Assembly: GCF_041381155.1 (NCBI RefSeq) | Contig: NC_091144.1 | Coordinates: 5,489,501-5,553,500, forward strand | Direction of reading: 5' to 3' | DNA length: 64,000 nucleotides | Source: Argopecten irradians | Taxonomy: Eukaryota; Mollusca; Bivalvia; Pectinida; Pectinidae | Part shown: piece by piece, positions 32,051 to 43,880 of the stretch | Layout of the letters: each line of letters begins with the position of its first letter | Position numbering within the stretch: the stretch's first letter is position 1 | Made by a program: the position numbers and the translations under genes | The notes under the pieces: model-generated | Databases searched by the model: none | Told to the model about the DNA's origin: nothing | What the model saw: only the letters and a program-made list of their open reading frames with translations

Positions 32051-33058
32051 TTTAGTCCATGGCTAAAAGCTGTACTTTAACTGATGTGCTATCACTTACA
32101 TTTTTTTAATTGTATATCGACGGTCACAGGAAAAGCCGATCAATGGTTTTTAATGATTACTTTTGAGTGAAGTTAATAATACAATAACTTTGGCTCGAAT
32201 GTAAATAACTGAAAGAGTGAAATTCGATGTTTCAAATAATTTTTGCTCTAATAGCAGGTATCTTCGTGTAATTATGAAAGAAAATCCACACAGAAATACA
32301 AGTTTCGGATTTTTTTTGTCGAGGAGTTCAGCAACGAATAAGCTTTAATTAGATAATATTTTCCTGTAGTTCTTTGATACATTGTGAATTGCAAAGTTTG
32401 TGACTGTAAAATGAAATTTTACGTAACAAGTAAAGACATCCTTGATTAAAGCATCGAGGATATGATGCCTGACGTACGTACACACCGATGATTGATCATT
32501 ACAAACATTGTGTTGTGTGTTACTAACCGAATAAATTGATATACATTTATTGCAATACCATAATAGGTTTCAACATGTGGTAGAAAGAATTAGTTTTTAT
32601 ATTATAAAGGATCAAACTATTGAAATATTAAACAAACCAAACTATTTTTTAGACAGTGCGGTTGCTTTCAAAATTTAATCGATATACGAATAGATACACC
32701 GATATAGATATATAATTAGCCATGCCTTTGGTTTTATGATTATGTAATACATTGTAATACCTGGACCAGGATGTTGTTTACCTGTACACAACGCCATTCA
32801 TCGAACTCACCTGGAATTACCTGGCCGCGGGCAATTTGCTATTCGGTGGACTATATCGGGTATTTGGTATAGTCTTACTGTCAATCAGATTAAGACATCC
32901 GTTAATTGGATTGTGATTTGAATTATGGAAATCCCGTACATCTATGCTCGGTGTGTTCTCAATTTGCCCACTTTTTAGTAAACAAACAACAGTGTTGGTA
33001 TTGGAGAATAATGGAAAACCAATTATAGTCAGTTTCATGATAATTTTTACCTGTGCTT
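32051..33058. other. Gene-free stretch
   Basis: AT-rich, no supported exon. Confidence 0.3.
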
Positions 33059-33302
33059 ATACCTGTATTCATTTACCTGTAGTTTGTCAAAAGTGGTGAA
33101 ATAGAGAGATATCAATATATACAGTACAGTACTATATATATATTATGCATTTTGACAGAAAATTTTGCATGATATTTTATATACCTGTATTCATTTACCT
33201 GTAGTTTGTCAAAAGTGGTGAAATAGAGAGATATCAATATATACAGTACAGTACTATATATATATTATGCATTTTGACAGAAAATTTTGCATGATATTTT
33301 AT
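33059..33302. repeat. Perfect 122-bp tandem duplication
   Basis: 33059-33180 and 33181-33302 are identical by eye. The unit begins ATACCTGTATTCATTTACCT and ends TGCATGATATTTTAT. The absence of differences points to a very recent event. Confidence 0.95.
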
Positions 33303-35449
33303 ATTACATCTTTGTAAATTTCAACATTGAGATAAGAATAAAGAACAAAATTGTATCCAAGTTTTAAGAGACGTGCCACAGGAAAAGCAAATTATTTTTT
33401 ACCAACTTTTTCAATTTCAAGAATTAGTTAAAATCATAAAAACTTTTACGTCTGTCGTTATTAGGAGAACCCAATCAAGACAATAATGCTTGTAATGTTG
33501 GCATGTGTACTTATGTAGCTATATAGAGAATATATCACAAGAAACTGTTCAATTTTATAGGATGATACATGTAACAATACACATGTAAATATGCATGTAT
33601 CTAATTAATTATTTCATATACAGTTGTATTCCATATATGTGACGGCGACTGACAAAATGGGCCCAGATGAGGAAAAATCACATTTTCACTTTTTCACATT
33701 TTTATTTACTTTATGGTGTGTAGATCATGTTTACAAAATATTAAAGCCGTAGGATAAAGCATTTCAGAGATATGCGACGTTGAATGAGGCAACATGTACA
33801 TTCATTAATGGCAAAATTAGCGACGTGAAAGCATCACGTCATGAACATTGACGTCATGTCACAAGGCTGCCAATGACGTTACATAAAACATACACGTGCA
33901 TATGACTATGCTTTGGACTGGTCTTTAACATCAGAATTTATTTCAAATTTTTACAGTTAGCTCGATCAGTGTTACATGAAACTACATCATTGTCCGTTCT
34001 ATCAAAATACAAGATAATCTGTGACACGTACATGTAACAATCAAATTCTACGACATGACGGGGTGAAACACTGCGTACTGTGTGTAACAAAAAAAATGTG
34101 TGTTATTTAATTTCATGGTCTCGAATTTTAAAATGTTTTCGTGGGTAGAGATATTTATGGTTCGCCAATGATACCATTAATGCATCAAATATGATATTTT
34201 TTTTATATTGATGGTTCCACAGCAACCGCCAAAAGAACAACTCCACGAGGAAAATTACATGCAATGATATTAATTTGTATGTTCGTATTCAGAATTCAAA
34301 GAACTGTGCATTTGATTAAAGTGTACATATATATACTTCCAGATTCTTTTAACTAGAATGTTGGTATACGAATAGCATTAATGGAGTGACCGATGAGATA
34401 TGTAACGAAGAAGTCAAATAATATTACATTTATGCATGAACAGATTTTAGCTACATGCACATGCATGCGTATACGCTCATGTGCTAAGAATTGACGAAGT
34501 CCGAATAGATGATGTAACCAAAACCGTCAAAACTAAATTTAATGTAGATCAAATGATCAAATAAAAAAGACTAATGCATGGAACATCGTATTCGGGTTAG
34601 ATGAGGTTTTCATGGTGAATCGAGCCCGAACTATCCGATCTCTTTGCGATCACCCTGGGACACCACTGCATGTGTACAGGTAACAAGTAATAGATATTTT
34701 CAATTCCCCATGTTCCTTTCCGTATGACCGGAATAATGTCGTTCTATCTCATCCACAATACGGCATATAATATATACAATTATACATTTCTATATATTTT
34801 GTTATATCTTTACATTCAAGATCCATCTTGTTTTTGTATCAGTGATTCTTAATCTGATAGTAGTGTGCTGGTTTGTTAAATGGTTTTTTTAGACGATATG
34901 ATATGGGCAGTTCATACATGCACTCGGGATCGAGCAAAGTGGTCACAATATATAGCACCCAGGAAATGGTGATGGGAAAGGAGGTTGTTATGGTAAACAA
35001 AGGCAGTGTTTCTTTATCAGATCAACATTTAAAACACTAAAACGATGCATGTCTTTTACTTTTTTCTGTTAAATGTGTGTTTTGAGTCGAATATTTAGAT
35101 TTCTTAAATTGTGAATAAGGAAGTGTTCGTAGTTCTCCGATCAACATATTTTTTTAAATTTTATATCATGTAGATAAACTACTGGATTTAGTATACTGAC
35201 CCAACATGGCACATAAAACAAAACACTTGTGGATGGAGTGATCGAATTTAAGAAACGATTGATCGCCTTTACATTTCAGACTCTTTTCTTTCAATATATC
35301 TGCTAGACAACTCAAGAACTAAACCTAATTGTTAGAGTTCTACTTATATATTTCGGATAAAAAACGTAAAGAGAAATTGCAATACACACGATTGAAAAGA
35401 AAAAGACACAAAATATGTTTCAAACTGAGGGTTCTGAGAATTAATAACA

Positions 35450-35645
35450 ATTTATATCAATTTGAACCCACCACAGTACCAATGGATAACTATAGAGGTC
35501 CTTATGCTCTGGATCAAATGTTCCACCGGGTTTTTTTGTCTTGATTATAAGACCCTTAAAACCAATATACGTACACTCTGGTACACAGATACAAATTTAT
35601 ATAAATTGTAACTAATTCTCAGACCACTGTGGTTTTCTAAAATTT
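35450..35645 (+). repeat. LINE-like 3' fragment, plus orientation
   Basis: It shares CCACCGGGTTTTTTTGTCTT-like and TGTAACTAATTCTCAGA blocks with the minus-strand copy at 28173-28430. No simple-repeat tail remains. A short open frame ending at 35544 overlaps it but is not recognised. Confidence 0.5.
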
Positions 35646-35850
35646 TTTTTTTTTCTGCATAAAGCTGTTTCTAGATGGTGTAGATGAACTGAAAAATAAT
35701 GTTTCACCCTAAGATTTCTGCATTAATGAGTGATTTAACTAGACCGAGTAGGGTTGGTGTGCGGGATTCTAAAAAACTGTACAAAGTATATGAATCATCT
35801 TCGTCCCTTGACAACTCCATGCACCATGTACTGTATACTGTCATCAAAAT

Positions 35851-36466
35851 TTATGCTTTGGTCACAATGATCGGCCGCTATCTGGAGATAGGGGGTAATC
35901 GGGAGTACACCGCTGGTTTTGGGCCATTTCCGATATCGCACAACACCGGTCAAAAAATTTGTCCGACATAATTTACATTAAAAGGAGGCCGTGCGGTAAT
36001 CGCATGGCGTCTGTTTCCAAAGAGAATTTTTTGGAGGCGGGTGAGGCAGTGAATATCGACCTAACAAATCTAATGCTTAATCGGCCGATTATCATATGAT
36101 GTCCGGGCAATAACCGGCCTATTCACTTGACATCGTATGAATATCGCCTAAGTAGATTATGGATAACGAAGGACACTTGTACCCCAGGCCCGGCTAAATG
36201 TCGGGCGATGTGATTACCGCTCGATTCCCGGCCGGATATCGGACGATGCTTAGGATAAGTGGCCGATTATGAAATTCTACGAGACACCGGAGATATTCTT
36301 ACTTTGAATTAAAACTCTTCGGGCACGTCCTCGATGCTGTCTGAGAGTCCCGTCCATCGGCCGGCCATGTCTGGTGTCCGGCCGGAGACCAGGAAAAATG
36401 GCTAAAATTCATGCCGGGAATACATCTTAAGCCTTATCAGAAGGGGTTGTGATGACCAAAGCATAA
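35851..36466. mobile_element. Nested 616-bp inverted-repeat element, GC-rich core
   Basis: Ends TTATGCTTTGGTCA (35851-35864) and its reverse complement (36453-36466). The core is full of CGGCCG, GCCGG and CCGATTAT words in both orientations, unlike the AT-rich host. Its design resembles the element at 30546-31408, but the sequences differ. Confidence 0.65.
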
Positions 36467-37547
36467 GTACTGAACTATACGGAAGTCCACTATAAATACC
36501 GCATTACTTGTTATCATCGTCGCATAGTTCTACACAAAAAATATACATCTTTTGCACTGATCAGAAACTTTACTTATTCTCATACAAAATTAAAGATCAT
36601 CCACAGGTGTTTGGTTTTATAGATATTTTCTCACTCTCGCTCTCTCTACTAGAACTACGTATGTATTCATGTAAAGAGAAAAAAAATATGTATTGAGCCA
36701 AACACCTCTGGTTCATCTACAGAGTTCAATTATTGGCTGATGAAATCGGCATCCTTGTCCTCTAAAAATTTTTAAAGAATACTTCTAACACAATTTTCTT
36801 GCCTTTATTTTGTCTTTAAAAGAACATCCCGTTGTTTGCATTTTAAGTTTCCACACTCGTGATATGTTTGCTTCATGTATATCAATGTATTCGGTATATT
36901 TTCAGTGACTTTTACGACTCTGGTTTTCGATATTTTATTTTAAATATGTTACGACATATTTCAAAATATTATAACTTGTGAAAGAGCAAAGCCTGTGAAA
37001 TTTCCAGAATATCCGCGGAGAAACAATATTGCCAGATAAGATTAAAAAATGTTAAACCGTATTAAATCAATTACAAATATTTTTGTCCGGATCCCCTGAC
37101 ATGTGGCATATTGGAATTTCAGTCAAATATCTGCATAACTACTCATTGAGATAAATCAGGATTTGTTTCACTGTTATCTTCGATTTATTTCCATGAATAT
37201 ATTAATTGTTATCTCCACTAACGAAGAGAAAACAATCTCAATATTTTTTCTAATATGCTGTTCGCAGCTATATTTATTCATTTATTTATATCTTTGTTAG
37301 ACCGTACCTACATGTATATACTGATCACCTGATACTCACCAGTCTACCCTTCATTTTATGTATTGATAGTGTACAGGTAGTAAAATCTATACATTAAATG
37401 CGGGCTTTATGAAACGTAGTTTATTGAGAGTTTCCGCAAACAAACGTGGTGACGTCGGCAAAACATGTGCGTAACTTTATAACGTCATTTATTCCAACGT
37501 CATAATCGCCGCATCTGGGCCCATTTTGTCAGTCGCCGTCACATATA

Positions 37548-38694
37548 AATTGTATATCAAACTTTACTGATGTCCCGACATTCCAATTCTACAGTAACAA
37601 GAAAGTCAAACATACATGTACTCTATATATTTGTATGTTAGACATTGAGAAAATCCAGCTATTTTTCATCAAGAATGATATTTTGGCAATTTAATATCCT
37701 CCATGAAATAATTACTTAGTATGAGATATTAATAAATTAAATATACTTTTTATTCAGAATGTAATATTTGGATTAATTGAGATATCTTTTGTTTACAGTA
37801 ACCTGCAAAACTAAGTAAATTTGCATAATTTGATAATACATGTATTATCAATGCGCATCACTTTTATCACACTTTAAAAAACCTAAGCATTTCTACAGAA
37901 GATAGACTTCTGCAGACTGCAAATTGTTTGAGAGAATGCGAATGTTATACTATAACTGAAGAACAATGAGAAAATGAAAGTTTGAACACGCAAGTTCCCC
38001 AGAAATACAGTAATTTTATAGCTAATGATGACTTTTTATAATATATACTACTTCGGATAGTTCGCACCTGTCCAATGATGAACGTAAAAGTAAGACTTTT
38101 GTCGGCAAATCGGTACAATGGGGCCCTAAAAATGACGATATATTGCAGTGTATTTCAGTAAAATTGTCAAAAAGGTGATTTCTAATGAAAAGAGGCTATA
38201 TATATATTATAGAATGTATGATACATATTACCAGTAAGTCCATAAACTATTGTTCTAGGTAGCATTTACGTGTATATGTAGATGACATTTAATGTAGTTG
38301 TATGTATGTATATATTATATGTTTTTCAAAAAAATAGAAAGTACTTTTGAAGTTAGTACCAAATATTAATTCTATGTTTGATGTGTTCAATTAACATAAA
38401 AATATCAAGAACATAACAAGATTACAAAAAGGGTAACATTTTAATAGATGTTTCCATGTAATAAAATTTTCATGCATGTACATGTTATGCATAAATGATA
38501 CCCTTATGGAATAAGCAAAGTAGCACAGGTGAAATTCACAGGTAAAACATAGGTAAATCCAGGTTTACTTCCTGTAATAGACTATAACCCTTGTCATAAC
38601 ATTCTGGTAATTATCAGATTATAAAAAGTGGGCAAATGGAGATACAGCCCTATGCTCTAGGTTTTTTATTGTCACCTCCATTCTTAAAATGAAG
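37548..38694. other. Gene-free stretch
   Basis: AT-rich intergenic sequence, nothing supported. Confidence 0.3.
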
Positions 38695-38822
38695 ATAGCA
38701 TTTTGATGAGGTCGATACATGGTTATATCGACCAAAGAAAAATATTGATCGAGGACGCAGTCCGAGGTCGATATTTTTTCTGTGGTCGATATAACCATGT
38801 ATGACCGAAATCAAAATGCTAT
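38695..38822. repeat. 128-bp imperfect palindrome
   Basis: ATAGCATTTTGAT (38695-38707) pairs with ATCAAAATGCTAT (38810-38822). Inwards, ACATGGTTATATCGACCA pairs with TGGTCGATATAACCATGT, leaving a centre around GAGGACGCAGTCCGAGG. It looks like a foldback repeat. Confidence 0.85.
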
Positions 38823-40103
38823 AGTTGTTTTATTATTTTTCTGGATTTTTTAACATTTTGAAATGAGTGTTATGTAAAACTAAATGAGCATCACATTGTA
38901 AAATTCTGCTTCGTGATGACAGTTACAATCCTATGATTTTGTAACAAGTATAATTAAAAAAAAAACATAAGAAATCAGTATCAATTGATGCATTTCAAGC
39001 TTTTATTACACGAACCCGGTGCATGCGTGTTTGTAAATTGCATACATGTACATGTACTCCATTATACATGTAGCTCCATGTCTTAAGGACACAGTCAATT
39101 AAATGTATAGTTTGTTCTCCGTTGAAATAATACACTTCGACGTCAAACATATATTACCAGATTCAGGTTGACATTAAGATACATTACCCTATGCTTAGTA
39201 CTCCATTCCATAAAATAAAAATCGTATACATATATACAGTAGGATTAGCCTAGGCCAAATGTTGTAAGTAGCCTAGGTGGAATTTTAAAAATTAATATGC
39301 CTATCAAACGTATGCACTATTCAATGGCTCTAGACGCTTAATGAATGTTATTCGATTATTTCCTACTCTCCTACCTATATTGAAACTTTAAAAGATTAAA
39401 CTGTAGTCATCAGCTGGAAGTCATCATCATCTTTGTTAGAAACCGAAACAATCAACGTCGTCTGTCACAATTTGTGGTTACGCTTCTAACTCAGGTCATC
39501 AAAGCGTTTGTTTCAAAGCGCCAGGAACACAAAGCGTTTTGGTAAAGTAGACGATAACGTTATCTAAAAATAACCGTGCAATATACTTTTTATATAAACT
39601 ACTTCAGGAAAAAACGTGCAATATATTTTTTATCGGTGATCACGTGCCGTGTTTTTGACCAATGAGAAGTGACAAAAAATCTAGAAAAATAATAAATATA
39701 TATATCGTACACGGGTAAAACAATAATGGAAGTTGACTTATTCAGAAAAAAATGGTTCTAAGAACTGATTATACTGATTATATTAAATATATCCCACAGT
39801 ATTATTATAGTAATCCCTGTTTTCATAAGATGGGTGGCCTTATAGGTATTTGTAATATCCAATTATTGAAGAAGGTGTCTCTATTCATTAGGAAAATGAT
39901 TGTATTTTTGTAGATGTGAATGAAAGCTATGATAGTAGTACGGTATAAGTATTGTTAATTTCCAAATGTATTGTCCATATTTTAGTAATTGGTAATGATA
40001 TATATTGTCCATCCTGCCACGTGCAGTAAAAGATGTAACTTGTATAATCCATGTAACACATTTTAATGTGTCTGGGAGACTATAATAAATCTTTGAAATC
40101 TTC
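38823..40103. other. Gene-free stretch
   Basis: AT-rich. The minus-strand open stretch 39881-40207 continues from the duplicated segment at 40104 into unique sequence; it is unrecognised. Confidence 0.3.
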
Positions 40104-40724
40104 GGAGCCATGTGATTATATAATCTACGCTTAGATCCATCGCCATCTACAGACGGAACATTTTCACTTGTGTTCGATGGGTACAATGTATTTGTGGTGA
40201 CGCGCAACTGTCAATACGTGGATTACTAGCGGTTTTTTTTTTATAATACACATGATTAAATTCTTAAAGAACAAAGACAAGAGGATATGTTTATAAATGA
40301 CCTCTGTCAGAGGGGCTCACGCCCGTCAACCCCAAAGACTCGATCGTAGGACAAACACAGACACAGAGCCTCAGAGTAATGTTTACATGATTTGACAGCA
40401 CTGCACGTCGCCCCGGTCGGGATATTTTCCCGTTTCTTTATACAATTGTTAATTCAAAAATGTTGGTATCATATATAAATATAAAACATATATGTATTGT
40501 TTACTTTTTTTCCAAAATTCTATGAAAAACAACAATATACACGTAATGTTGTGTCAAAATGTAAACAAAGCCATGTGTTTCTTTTTCAAAAAAGTAGCCC
40601 ATTTATGGTTCATTGAACATTTTCATACGCAAGTTCAAAGTTCAATGTTACCATGCAGTTATGGTAAACAAAGTCGGCTATAGTATTTGCGTATAGTGAA
40701 CAAGCCTAGCAAGTGTAAATATAA
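40104..40724. repeat. 0.62-kb duplicated segment, copy 1
   Basis: Direct copy of 47894-48504 at roughly 90-95% identity, with small indels. On the minus strand it contains a TATA-like GTATAAAG (about 40437-40444), then a transcript-like stretch, then TTGACAG followed by an open block (about 34 codons) ending at the copy boundary GGAGCC. The two copies diverge abruptly at both ends. Confidence 0.9.
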
Positions 40725-42983
40725 TAATATGGACCGGGCCAGGCTGTCCTTCTGTAATCTGCTCCCATATATAAAGGCGTCCTCCTGTATAATATATAAT
40801 ATGCTGCACATGTCACAACACAACGACGGAAGTCGAAAAAGCGAAAAAGAATTTTTTGGGTTTTCGATTTTTCGCGTAAGGAAAATGCGAAAAAGCGAAA
40901 ATCCAACGTTTGCTTTTTCGCTTTTTTTTTTCGCGTTTTTTCTAACACGACAAAGCGAAAAACCCCCCCCCCCCCCCCCCAAAAAAAAAACAACAAACTT
41001 TTCCGCTATTTCGTTTTTTTTGTCTGTCTGAATTTTCTTAGCCTCCAAGTCCTCACCTTTGTATACAGCATGGTAATTTGATTCCCGTTTATGTTACGTG
41101 GAAGATTAAATTTCCTTTATTCACAACCGTTATACCTACGATGTTCATGTGCTTTATTCAGTCAGAAATAACGGAGTATATACGGTGTGTGCATTCATAG
41201 CTTTACACCTCCTAACAGCTCGGCCTATCCAGCTTTGTCATTCTACATTAAAAAATATCGCTCAAGATATGAGAAAATATGAAGTTGTATTTATCGCACA
41301 AAATTTAAAATGAAAATATTTGTCAACGATTAATGTTAATCTGTTATACAATAATACCTTTTTTATTTAAATCTGAATATTTCATCTCGTAAACCGAGGC
41401 TAACAATGCTTTATATACAACTGTGCATGTAAGTTTACGGGTTGTGACTTTGTATGGCTTAATGTTAAATATCTCAAAAGAAACACATTATAGATATATA
41501 GATAATTTAGGACTGACATTTTGTGTTATATTTGGAAAAAAATCATAATCCCCTAAGTCAAAAATACATGGAGGTAATTCCTTGGGTTGATGTTCATATA
41601 GAGAAACAAGACATGTTATATCAGTGTACCTAACAAGGCTGTCACAAGTAAGCATACTATTGTACAATGCAAAACATAAGGATATTCATGATCAGTCCGC
41701 CATACCTAAATACCAATAGCGTCTACAGGTAACCAGGAATTACAAGAGTCATATCTGTGCGGGATATATTCGAAACTCTTGGACAAGTTTCTGACGTCTA
41801 CAGACACCAGGTGACGGGATGGAACGGTGGCTCATTGTAACAGGTAGATGAAAAAAAATCATTTTCAGCTAGGTCATCGTGACCCCAAATTCCTATGCAC
41901 CAACCAGCTGTATCGGTCGTTATGACCAGCTATACCAGCCAGCGATACAAATATTTATGTCATACTGATCGAACATAATACTAAAATCTATAACGTGTGG
42001 GGCAATCGAAAAGGTGCTAGATGATAATATATCAAAACAGTACAATCACAATGTCAGCTTGTAAGAAGTATGCCATTTTTGTAGTAAATACCACCACATC
42101 CATACCGATCATTGTGATGGCTTGTGATTATTTGCTAGCTATACGATGTAAATAAAAACAGACCACGTCTCTATCAAATCTGTTATATCATGTTCAATAC
42201 CAAATAACATCGATGCGTAAAACTTAAGTGTTAGATTAAACAGTTTTGGCTAAGGTAACCAACCCAGACAATACTGACGTACACAACCATATACTAAGTA
42301 AACCAAACTTAATTTATCAGCCACTAAAGATTCCCAAAGATTTGAATAAAGAACGTAATGTGGATTTAAGAAGTCAATGCATATAACAAATAACATAGAA
42401 AAGTACAAGGCTATCTAGCGTATTCTTTTGTATAAGGTACTGGTGTATAGGTAAAGTTCATTATTGATATAATAGTGCCCTAACATTTTTTTACCCGAAG
42501 ACCTTCAGAGTTGTTAAGGTATATTCCATATATGGTTTGTAATAATACCTTAATGTAAAAAGCGTTTCAGAACGTCAATTTATCTCTCACAGTTAGAAAT
42601 CCCATACCTTCCTATCTGTGTTATTGTCACTAAATAAAAAACGTCAATAAATGAATACGTACAATTAAACAGAGTGAAACAGTTACATGTAAATGAAACC
42701 TATGATAACCAACTTAAACAAGGTTAAGTTTATCACCAGTAATTAGTAAGGTCTTCTACACTGAAGCAAATGTACCACTTGATAATAGTTCAGGATGAAG
42801 AAAAATAAGACGTTCATTTTGAAGCTACATGCACAACTGTAAGACCCCCCTAGGTGTTGAATTCGTTGTCTGTTTTGTTTACAAATGGTTCTACAATACG
42901 TCAACAGGCTTCTATAACATAGAACAGTCAAAAAAAAATAAAGTTTGAGCTGAGGCAACCATTCTGTATTTGTAAATCACATA
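40725..42983. other. Gene-free stretch with a low-complexity block
   Basis: It contains GCGAAAAA-rich sequence (40835-41020, listed separately) and otherwise AT-rich non-coding DNA up to a MITE at 42984. Confidence 0.35.
40835..41020. repeat. GCGAAAAA-rich low-complexity block with (C)18(A)10
   Basis: Recurrent GCGAAAAA/TTTTTCGC words in both orientations surround an 18-base C run (40963-40980) followed by ten A (40981-40990). The apparent frames on both strands are artefacts of this composition. The C run length may be a sequencing or assembly problem. Confidence 0.9.
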
Positions 42984-43122
42984 GTTATCTGCCCTTGCGG
43001 GTAGGTATTGATTGTGACGTCATGTGTTTTCGATCGTAAAGTCATACATCTCGGAGAAAACGACATGAATTGCGCTCACAACATAAAGACGTAACAATCG
43101 ATACCTACCCGGAATAGATAAC
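42984..43122. mobile_element. 139-bp MITE
   Basis: The left end GTTATCTGCCCTTGCGGGTAGG and the right end ATACCTACCCGGAATAGATAAC are inverted repeats with a few mismatches. Inside lies TGTGACGTCATG. A diverged relative is at 2917-3056. Confidence 0.75.
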
Positions 43123-43874
43123 GTTACAAAAAGTGACGATAGTTTTGATTGTAGAAACCAAGAGTGTATCATGGTCCAAAGGACAGGTAAACACAGGACA
43201 TCATACGGTATTGGTAGTACAGTATATGTTAGACATCAAATACATTCCTCCACAACTATTTCTGTATCTTAGCATATTTCTATATCGTAGTTGTATTTAT
43301 ATATAGTTTTTCAAACTGCTTCCCGAACTGAAGATTATTTGTTTGAAATACATTTAATGATGTGTTTAATTTGAATTAGTGTTAAACCAGAGAATGAAAA
43401 TAACAAACTATTTTCTCGTTGTTATCAAAATAACAAGAATATACAGCGAATTAGCTACATTGTATAATAAAGATTGTGCTATACTGTTTACAGTTTTTAC
43501 AATTCTAAATTCTTAGGCAGGTTTCTGCATGTGCTCCATAATTATTTGAAACTTTCAACACATTTGTTTTGTTGTTTAACATGTTACCTGTGATTATATT
43601 GGAAAAGGGCTGTAAGATATTTTAATGTATATACACGTAATCAGGCTTTTTCTTTTTTTGTGGTATGTCTTTTTTTTTCTAACAAACTACAAAATGTATC
43701 TGACTGGTGTATGTAAAAGGTCGGCATTTATCATAACGACTGTCTTGTTAAAGTAACATCGTAACATTCAAGAACACGTACACATGTATTTTATCTGCAG
43801 GTTACTGGATTGACTCCGGAGGGATATATTAAAATATGCCACTATTGAATTATCACTAATTTCTTACTTTTCAG
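43123..43874. other. Upstream region and probable 5' UTR intron of the first Cys-rich membrane gene
   Basis: AT-rich. The sequence TTTCTTACTTTTCAG (43860-43874) directly before the first coding exon is a strong splice acceptor, implying a 5' UTR exon somewhere upstream, which I could not place. Confidence 0.5.
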
Positions 43875-43880
43875 ATTGAA

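Larger units (their letters stand above)
33634..37547. mobile_element. 3.9-kb inverted-repeat element, no transposase found
   Basis: The 36-bp ends are exact inverted repeats: 33634-33669 starts TATATGTGACGGCGACTG and runs to GGGCCCAGATG, and 37512-37547 is its reverse complement. If the outermost TA is read as a target duplication, the element would start TATGTGACGG, as expected for a Tc1/mariner-like insertion, but this is only suggestive. The interior has no long frame. It contains a LINE-like fragment (about 35450-35640) and a smaller nested inverted-repeat element (35851-36466). Confidence 0.75.

Noticed and set aside
40659-41048. Open frames on both strands around the C/A runs
   Set aside because: Artefacts of GCGAAAAA low-complexity sequence and homopolymers.
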